Shown here piece by piece: positions 7,765 to 12,529 of a DNA stretch of 12,529 bases. The notes beneath the pieces were generated by a model, which searched no databases, was not told the origin of the DNA, and saw nothing but the letters and a program-made list of their open reading frames with translations. The stretch is from positions 1 through 12,529 of the forward strand of contig JAHDIL010000013.1 in assembly GCA_020630835.1 (NCBI GenBank), in the 5' to 3' direction. Numbering within the stretch: the stretch's first letter is position 1; each line of letters begins with the position of its first letter. This stretch comes from Verrucomicrobiota bacterium (GTDB lineage Bacteria; Verrucomicrobiota; Verrucomicrobiia; Verrucomicrobiales; DEV007). The translations under genes were made by a program, and so were the position numbers.

Positions 7765-7787
7765 TTATGGTAAATTACTTACCATAA
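7765..7787. promoter_or_regulatory. Palindromic enhancer-like site 1 (9-base arms, N5 spacer)
   Basis: TTATGGTAA (7765-7773) and TTACCATAA (7779-7787) are perfect inverted arms around a 5-base spacer. The core TGGTAA-N5-TTACCA has the 6-N5-6 layout known for NtrC sites (TGCACC-N5-GGTGCA). It is centred at 7776, about 170 bases upstream of the predicted glnB start point, a usual distance for a sigma-54 enhancer, and only 6 bases from the start codon of the activator gene. I infer a binding site for the neighbouring activator, with autoregulation possible. Confidence 0.65.
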
Positions 7788-7789
7788 TA

Positions 7790-7806
7790 TGGCAACTTAT
7801 TTACCA
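7790..7806. promoter_or_regulatory. Enhancer-like site 2 (6-N5-6 dyad)
   Basis: TGGCAA-N5-TTACCA matches site 1's core except for one base (C for T at 7793). Its centre, 7798, is exactly 22 bases from the centre of site 1, about two helical turns, which places both on the same DNA face. Such pairing is typical of cooperative enhancer binding by NtrC-type proteins. It overlaps the likely transcription start of the activator gene. Confidence 0.6.
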
Positions 7807-7811
7807 CTTTG

Positions 7812-7817
7812 ATTATA
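7812..7817 (-). promoter_or_regulatory. Candidate -10 hexamer for the sigma-54 activator gene
   Basis: Read on the minus strand this is TATAAT, a consensus -10 box, 53 bases before the activator start codon. Another TATAAT lies at 7834-7839. Neither has a good -35 match at 17-18 bases, so the choice is uncertain. Use of 7812-7817 would put the start near 7805, with dyad site 2 on it and site 1 just downstream, the place for a repressing operator. Confidence 0.35.
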
Positions 7818-7917
7818 TCGTCGCCGACACAAAATTATAGGTTAAATCTCCTTACCTGTTCTTGTTCAGTAGTTAAGGGGAATTTTCATTGGAATTTGGC
7901 ATCACCCGGAACCCGAC

Positions 7918-7935
7918 TTGGCACGATGGGTGCAA
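7918..7935 (+). promoter_or_regulatory. Sigma-54 (-24/-12) promoter of glnB
   Basis: TTGGCACG then TGCAA gives TGGCAC-N5-GTGCA, one base from the sigma-54 consensus TGGCAC-N5-TTGCA. The invariant GG (7920-7921) and GC (7932-7933) are separated by the required 10 bases. Transcription should start near 7945, giving a leader of about 44 bases before glnB. Sigma-54 control of a PII gene is well known in proteobacteria. Confidence 0.82.
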
Positions 7936-7943
7936 TACATAGA

Positions 7944-7962
7944 GATCATCAGGTGATCATCA
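7944..7962 (+). repeat. Short dyad and direct repeat in the glnB leader
   Basis: GATCA-N5-TGATC (7944-7958) is a dyad at the predicted glnB transcription start, and GATCATCA is repeated at 7944-7951 and 7955-7962, one helical turn apart. It could be an operator adding control on top of the sigma-54 promoter, but may be coincidental. Confidence 0.3.
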
Positions 7963-7973
7963 CCAAACTTTAA

Positions 7974-8342
<369 letters not shown>

Positions 8343-8377
8343 TCCTAGACAACGATCTAACGTTCCGTTAGACAGTG

Positions 8378-8409
8378 CGGGCAGCCGAGAAATCGGCTGC
8401 CCGTTTTTT
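8378..8409 (+). terminator. Intrinsic terminator after glnB
   Basis: A perfect 11-base-pair GC-rich stem (CGGGCAGCCGA with TCGGCTGCCCG), GAAA tetraloop, and a TTTTTT run immediately follow. It starts 36 bases past the glnB stop, ends the transcript and isolates the next gene, which starts 22 bases downstream and so must have its own promoter or rely on read-through. Confidence 0.96.
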
Positions 8410-8430
8410 GTATTCAGATTACAGAACACT

Positions 8431-9600
8431 ATGTTGGGCGTGAATCGCGAGCTAGCGGACAAATCACAAGAGCACTTCGCGAACGGGGAGTTCGATCAAG
8501 CTCTCGCCGGTTTCCAGACTCTGTTTGAGAAGGGGTTTCGCACTGGCAGAATGTATGGTGATCTGTCGGCTTGTCATTATCATCTAGGCAATCACCAAGA
8601 CGGAATCGAAGCAGCGGAAAACGCGATCGTCCAAGAGCCCGAGGATGCTCGAGCCCATATGCTACTGGGTATGTATCTACTGCGCCTCGGCCAGTTCGAA
8701 CGCGGTTGGAGAGAATACCACTGGGTTCGAGAAAACCTCGAGCACGTGAAACGCCTTCCCGCACACATGGAGTGGAAGGGCGAATCTCTAGAGGGCAAAA
8801 ATATCCTGGTCGTAGATGAACAGGGTTTTGGAGACACTTTCCAATTCTGCCGTTTCCTACCTGCCCTGCGCCATATCGCAAACAACGTAGTGGTCGACTA
8901 TAAAGAAGCCATCGTCACACTTATGCAGGCGAACCCCCAGCTCGGTGAGGTCCACGATAAGAGCGCTGCCCTTAGCATCCATTGTTGGACGCACATGAGC
9001 GCCATTCCCTATCGGCTGGGGCTGGGCCTCTCTGAGCTAAATGTCTTAGGGCAGCGCTACCTTAATCGAGCACCTGGCGCCCTACCGAATTGCCTAACCG
9101 GCCGGACGCCCGGGACTTTCCGCATTGGTCTCATGTGGATCGGTAGCGACCGCGAGGCAAAAAGGAGATCCGACCGAAGCTTGCCAGTGGCCCTTCTGAA
9201 ACCTTTGATTGAAACGGGACGAAAGGCTGGGACAGCCGTAAAATTCTACCATCTCCACAACGTCGAGGCATCGCAAGAGATCGACGAAGCTGGTTTTACG
9301 GAAGACATCACCGAGTTGGCTCCTTTCATGGCAGACTTCGCGGATCTATCAAGAATAGTAGATGAGATGGATCTTGTCATTAGCATCGATACCGGTGTCG
9401 CCCACCTTTCAGCAGCCATGGGAAAGCCCACCTGGTGCCTACTGCCTAAGCACGCCGACTGGCGTTGGTGGCACGCCGGACCGTCAACCCCCTGGTATCC
9501 CCTGGCAAAACTGTTCCGCCAGAGCACGATGGGTGAGTGGGGAACCGTCGTAGAGGAGGCAACAGATTTGCTATCCGCTACCCTACAAAGATACCAATAA
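8431..9600 (+). CDS. TPR protein with C-terminal glycosyltransferase-like domain, copy 2
   Basis: The 389-residue protein is a paralogue of the one at 5101, collinear throughout: MLGVNREL start, TPR-like helices (ADKSQEHFANGEFDQALAGF; AENAIVQEPEDARAHMLLGMY) to about residue 105, then WKGESLEGKNILVVDEQGFGDTFQF, IGLMWIGSD, and the C-terminal SIDTGVAHLSAAMGKPTWCLLP near 318-338 followed by WRWWHAGPSTPWYPLAKLFRQ. This last block is the classic form of the heptosyltransferase-like GT-B domain fused to TPRs. A longer start at 8248 would overlap glnB and cross the terminator, so 8431 is used. The gene converges on accC with only 6 bases between the stops. Substrate unknown; surface glycan work is the usual inference. 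Confidence 0.83.
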   Translation: MLGVNRELADKSQEHFANGEFDQALAGFQTLFEKGFRTGRMYGDLSACHYHLGNHQDGIEAAENAIVQEPEDARAHMLLGMYLLRLGQFERGWREYHWVRENLEHVKRLPAHMEWKGESLEGKNILVVDEQGFGDTFQFCRFLPALRHIANNVVVDYKEAIVTLMQANPQLGEVHDKSAALSIHCWTHMSAIPYRLGLGLSELNVLGQRYLNRAPGALPNCLTGRTPGTFRIGLMWIGSDREAKRRSDRSLPVALLKPLIETGRKAGTAVKFYHLHNVEASQEIDEAGFTEDITELAPFMADFADLSRIVDEMDLVISIDTGVAHLSAAMGKPTWCLLPKHADWRWWHAGPSTPWYPLAKLFRQSTMGEWGTVVEEATDLLSATLQRYQ

Positions 9601-9606
9601 AGACCC

Positions 9607-10995
9607 TCACCCTTGATCGACCATGATCTCAGGCAATTCCGGAGGAGCAGGCTGTGACGCAAGAAACTTCTCCACCCAAGCGATATTATAATCACCAGAA
9701 CGGAAAGCATTGTGCTTGAGAATAGACGCCTGGAACGGAATCGTCGTCTTAATCCCGTGAATGACAAACTCATTGAGCGAACGGATCATCCGCTGGATAG
9801 CGATCTCACGCGTGGCGCCCGTGACAATCAGCTTAGCGATCATCGAATCATAATTCGATGGCACTTCGTAACCGGAGTAAACGTGAGTATCTACCCGGAC
9901 ACCACGACCACCGGGAGCATAGAATAACTTAATCTTCCCGGGACTGGGGGCGAAGTTGTTATAGGGATCTTCGGCGTTAATCCGGCACTCTATGGAGTGC
10001 CCACGCGGCTCACTGTAGAGGACATGCTCAGAGAGAGGTTGCCCCGCGGCAATACGGATTTGCTCCTTAATGAGGTCACAGCCCCGAACTTCCTCAGTAA
10101 TGGGATGCTCCACCTGGATTCGGGTGTTCATCTCCATGAAATAAAAGTTTTCGTTGTCGTCTACGAGATATTCGATAGTTCCAGCATTCTCATAGCCGAT
10201 ATTCTTCACCAGTGCCTCAGATGCCTCAGCCATGCGCTTGCGCAGATCATCGCTGATTAGGGGTGATGGGGTCTCCTCAATAATCTTCTGATTACGGCGC
10301 TGCATCGAACAGTCACGCTCACCCAGTTCCTTGACATTCCCTTGACTATCCGCCACGACCTGAAATTCGACGTGATGCGGATTCTCCACCAGGCGCTCGA
10401 TATAGACATCACTGGAGCCAAAACACGCCTGAGCTTCGGCGCGCGCTGCGTGGAAGGCAGTGACGAACGCCGCTTTATTCAGAGCTGGACGCATTCCGCG
10501 CCCCCCGCCACCCGCTGAAGCCTTGATCATGACTGGATAGCCAATCTCCTCGGCGATTTTAACTGCCTCTTCTTCCGTCTCGACGATACCATCCGAACCA
10601 GGTGTCACCGGGACGCCATATTTAGTCGCCGTGGCTCGAGCCTGATTCTTATCTCCCATCAGAGAGATAACCTCAGACGAAGGCCCGATAAATTTTACAT
10701 TACAAGTCTCACAGAGTTTCGCAAAACGCGGATTTTCCGATAGGAAGCCGTAGCCGGGATGAATAGCATCAACGTTGGCGATCTCTGCCGCGGAGAGGAT
10801 GGCATCCATGCTCAAGTATGACTGGGCGCTAGGTGCGGGTCCGATGCAGATCGCATCATCGGCCAATTGCACATGCATGGAGTCCGCATCAGCCTCCGAA
10901 TAAACTGCCGTAGTCCTGACACCAAGCTCCTTGGCAGCCCGGATAACACGGAGAGCGATTTCGCCACGATTGGCTACGAGAATGTTCTTAAACAT
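9607..10995 (-). CDS. accC: Acetyl-CoA carboxylase, biotin carboxylase subunit
   Basis: AccC carboxylates the biotin of BCCP with bicarbonate and ATP, the first half-reaction of acetyl-CoA carboxylase in fatty acid synthesis. The 462-residue length is slightly above the E. coli subunit. Motifs: [16 protein letters not shown] at the N-terminus, [17 protein letters not shown] with Lys116, the ATP-grasp glycine loop AGGGGRGM (161-168), [32 protein letters not shown], and catalytic/metal residues in [16 protein letters not shown] (Glu288, Asn290, Arg292, Glu296), then ECRINAEDP. It lies downstream of accB by 64 bases, the common accBC order. Leader sequence upstream of the ATG is CCAACCCCTTTTCCG, nearly identical to that before accB. 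A propionyl- or pyruvate-carboxylase subunit is less likely because the gene pairs with a free-standing BCCP. Confidence 0.96.
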   Translation of the reverse strand: MFKNILVANRGEIALRVIRAAKELGVRTTAVYSEADADSMHVQLADDAICIGPAPSAQSYLSMDAILSAAEIANVDAIHPGYGFLSENPRFAKLCETCNVKFIGPSSEVISLMGDKNQARATATKYGVPVTPGSDGIVETEEEAVKIAEEIGYPVMIKASAGGGGRGMRPALNKAAFVTAFHAARAEAQACFGSSDVYIERLVENPHHVEFQVVADSQGNVKELGERDCSMQRRNQKIIEETPSPLISDDLRKRMAEASEALVKNIGYENAGTIEYLVDDNENFYFMEMNTRIQVEHPITEEVRGCDLIKEQIRIAAGQPLSEHVLYSEPRGHSIECRINAEDPYNNFAPSPGKIKLFYAPGGRGVRVDTHVYSGYEVPSNYDSMIAKLIVTGATREIAIQRMIRSLNEFVIHGIKTTIPFQASILKHNAFRSGDYNIAWVEKFLASQPAPPELPEIMVDQG

Positions 10996-11000
10996 GTCTT

Positions 11001-11015
11001 CGGAAAAGGGGTTGG
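11001..11015 (-). promoter_or_regulatory. Pyrimidine-rich leader element before accC
   Basis: Read on the minus strand, CCAACCCCTTTTCCG ends 5 bases before the accC ATG, where a Shine-Dalgarno would normally be. Almost the same string (one C shorter) stands 2 bases before the accB start. It cannot pair with the 16S anti-Shine-Dalgarno; a role as a translation-initiation element is inferred. Confidence 0.4.
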
Positions 11016-11059
11016 CAAAGAATGCCGGTTAGAAAGCAGGTAGGCCGTGTGGCAGCCCG

Positions 11060-11548
11060 CTACGCCTTCTTGATATGGAAAAGAGGATCTCCAAACTGAA
11101 CAGCCGTGCCGTTTTCAACCAGGACAGCGACGATCTCGCCGTTGGCTTCCGCCTTGATCTCATTCATCACCTTCATCGCCTCGACGATGCAGACGGTCGA
11201 ATCGGCAGAGACCTTAGCACCCACCTTCACAAATGGGTCGGAATCCGGGTCTGGTGAGGTGTAGAAAGTCCCCACCATAGGCGAAGTAATCTCCTCGACG
11301 CCAGCAGGAAGACCCTCGTCCGCCGGGGCTGCCCCCGGTAATGCAGGAGCAGCAGCCATAGCAGCCGGCGCTGTTGCCACGGCCGCTGGAGCAGCAGGCA
11401 TGCTGCTGAGGAGTTGTTGAACAGCACCAACATCCAGATCGCCACCCTTTTTCAGCTCAAGTTTGGTGTCGTCTTGCTCAAGCTTGAACTGAGAGAGACC
11501 ATGCTCATCCATCAGTTCGACAATTTTTTGAATATCTGAAAATTCCAC
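11060..11548 (-). CDS. accB: Acetyl-CoA carboxylase, biotin carboxyl carrier protein (BCCP)
   Basis: AccB carries the biotin that shuttles carboxyl groups between biotin carboxylase and carboxyltransferase. The 162-residue protein has the expected layout: N-terminal helical part with IQKIVELMDEHGLSQFKLEQ, a flexible Ala/Pro-rich linker at about 50-80, and a biotinyl domain with ITSPMVGTFYTSPDPDSDPFVKVG including the bacterial BCCP thumb, then EAMKVMNEI with Lys126 as the biotinylation site. The start is GTG at 11548, giving MEFSDIQKI, the usual BCCP N-terminus. It leads the accBC pair. Its function depends on a biotin protein ligase, and the only birA in the window (3453-4260) looks disrupted. 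Confidence 0.96.
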   Translation of the reverse strand: MEFSDIQKIVELMDEHGLSQFKLEQDDTKLELKKGGDLDVGAVQQLLSSMPAAPAAVATAPAAMAAAPALPGAAPADEGLPAGVEEITSPMVGTFYTSPDPDSDPFVKVGAKVSADSTVCIVEAMKVMNEIKAEANGEIVAVLVENGTAVQFGDPLFHIKKA

Positions 11549-11550
11549 AG

Positions 11551-11564
11551 CGGAAAAGGGTTGG
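11551..11564 (-). promoter_or_regulatory. Pyrimidine-rich leader element before accB
   Basis: Minus-strand CCAACCCTTTTCCG lies 2 bases before the accB GTG start and matches the element before accC except for one C. No Shine-Dalgarno exists there. Confidence 0.4.
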
Positions 11565-11625
11565 GAGTGAAAAAGTTTCTAGGTTTTTGTGGGGTTCCTC
11601 CCCAACTAGTCGGCCATACTTGCCC

Positions 11626-11640
11626 ATCTTCTGTGAAGAT
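11626..11640. promoter_or_regulatory. Dyad in the accB/MFS divergent spacer
   Basis: ATCTTC-TGT-GAAGAT is a perfect 6-base inverted repeat with a 3-base spacer, in the 203-base region between divergent accB and the MFS gene. A regulator-binding site for one or both genes is possible. The rest of that spacer shows no clear -35/-10 pair or RNA structure. Confidence 0.3.
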
Positions 11641-11751
11641 TCCAGCAAAAAAGGGTGACAGAGAAACCGTCCAGTTATCCGCGCTGCTGAATCGCGTAAT
11701 TGCAGACTTCTCCTCTCCGCCTACTCTGCCAGAGTGGCAGCAGCCCCCCCA

Positions 11752-12529
11752 ATGTCTCGATCCGCTCTCCTGGTCATCCTCCTCACCCTGTTTCTCGATA
11801 CGGTGGGTATCGGGCTCATCGTGCCCGTTATGCCAGATCTACTCGAGGAAATCGGTGCTCCGAACCTGACTAAGGCGGCTACTTGGGGCGGTATCCTAGC
11901 CACGGTTTTCGCCCTTATGCAGTTTCTCTTTGCTCCGCTGCTGGGACAGATCTCCGATACTTTCGGACGGCGTAAGGTGATCCTACCCTCCCTTTTCTTT
12001 ATGACGGTGGACTACGTGGTCCTGGTGTTCGCCCAGGATCTCTGGCTAATTATCGTCGCACGCGCCATCGGCGGCATCACCGCAGCCACAGTTGCCGCGG
12101 CAAACGCTAGCATCGCCGATGTGACTCCTAAGGAAAAAAGGTCGACGCAATTCGGTCTCACAGGCGCCGCACTCGGTCTTGGTTTTATTGTCGGCCCCAT
12201 TCTAGGCGGCACTCTCGGCGAAGCGTTTGGGACGCGCGCACCTTTCATCACTGCTGGAGTGCTAGCCGGGCTGAACTTTGTGCTCGGATGTATTTTTCTA
12301 CCCGAGACCCTCACAAAGACAAATCGTCGACGCTTCGAAACGACAAAAGTAAATCCGCTGCGGGTTTTCCAAACAGTGAAAAAGCTCGGCAATATCTCGC
12401 GCCTTGTTATTGTCTTCTTTCTTCTTGAGCTCGCTTTCACCGTCTTCCCAGCCATCTGGCCCTACTACGCCAAAGCCCAGTTCGGTTGGGGGCCTGGAAT
12501 GGTCGGCTACTCGTGGGCGCTTTATCGCC
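11752..12529 (+). CDS. MFS transporter, drug:H+ antiporter (TetA-like) type, 5' part
   Basis: The frame is open from the ATG at 11752 to the window edge, 259 codons. It encodes successive hydrophobic segments: LLVILLTLFLDTVGIGLIVPVMP as TM1, ILATVFALMQFLFAPLLG as TM2, then the MFS motif A loop GQISDTFGRRKV, VDYVVLVFA, LIIVARAIGGITAATVAAA with the TM4 Arg/Gly pattern of motif B, FGLTGAALGLGFIVGPILGG resembling motif C (antiporter motif) in TM5, then APFITAGVLAGLNFVLGCIFLPETL as TM6, a basic central loop, and the start of the second half. This organisation is typical of the 12-TM tetracycline/multidrug exporter group in the inner membrane. Substrate unknown; no TetR-type regulator is adjacent inside the window. 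The C-terminal half is missing. Confidence 0.92.
   Translation, partial: MSRSALLVILLTLFLDTVGIGLIVPVMPDLLEEIGAPNLTKAATWGGILATVFALMQFLFAPLLGQISDTFGRRKVILPSLFFMTVDYVVLVFAQDLWLIIVARAIGGITAATVAAANASIADVTPKEKRSTQFGLTGAALGLGFIVGPILGGTLGEAFGTRAPFITAGVLAGLNFVLGCIFLPETLTKTNRRRFETTKVNPLRVFQTVKKLGNISRLVIVFFLLELAFTVFPAIWPYYAKAQFGWGPGMVGYSWALYR

Noticed and set aside
7896..7911. A second sigma-54 promoter (TTGGCATCACCCGG)
   Set aside because: It resembles a -24 element, but no GC is present at the -12 position.
11588..11602. TGGGG...CCCCA hairpin as a terminator
   Set aside because: Only a 5-base stem, and no T-run follows on either strand in the transcription direction.

Overview
The window is bacterial, moderately GC-rich and densely coded, and every gene I recognise is chromosomal: pyruvate dehydrogenase E1 alpha, MnmG, NadC, BirA, a PII protein, AccB/AccC and an MFS exporter. 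No phage, IS, CRISPR or RNA gene is visible. Gene content, non-Shine-Dalgarno starts and the style of the TPR/glycosyltransferase-like proteins fit a Gram-negative of the PVC group, possibly Verrucomicrobiota/Opitutae; this is an impression from protein similarity and not a proven placement.

Layout. 1-453 (-): 5' part of pdhA. 454-636: divergent spacer with a perfect parS-type palindrome just upstream of mnmG. 637-2479 (+): mnmG, clearly homologous end to end but broken by two in-frame TAA codons and an apparent 11-base deletion; a second, slightly degenerate parS-like palindrome lies directly after the first stop. 2494-3402 (+): intact nadC. 3453-4260 (+): birA, broken by what looks like a 5-base deletion at the conserved STN motif. 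4344-5063 (+): small soluble histidine kinase. 5101-6258 (+): TPR/glycosyltransferase-like protein. 6263-7759 (-): NtrC-type sigma-54 activator with a degenerate receiver. 7760-7988: divergent control region. 7989-8342 (+): glnB-type PII gene with a strong terminator. 8431-9600 (+): a paralogue of the 5101 gene. 9607-10995 and 11060-11548 (-): accC and accB. 11752-12529 (+): 5' part of an MFS transporter.

The most informative part is the control region between the sigma-54 activator and glnB. It has a near-consensus -24/-12 promoter aimed at glnB and, about 150-170 bases upstream, two dyads of 6-N5-6 architecture spaced exactly 22 bases apart, the geometry of NtrC-type enhancer sites. They lie close to the activator's own start codon, so the same sites could activate glnB and control the activator. 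The activator has lost the usual receiver phosphorylation residues, so its input may not be a conventional phosphorelay. This is a plausible self-contained nitrogen-regulatory module, inferred from sequence alone.

The second theme is disruption. mnmG and birA both carry frame-breaking lesions while nadC between them and all downstream genes look intact. BirA would be needed to biotinylate the BCCP encoded by accB in this same window, so either the lesions are assembly errors, or other copies exist, or the genome is decaying. I saw no wholly new multi-gene system; the novelty is in the regulatory architecture, the parS placement and the lesions.
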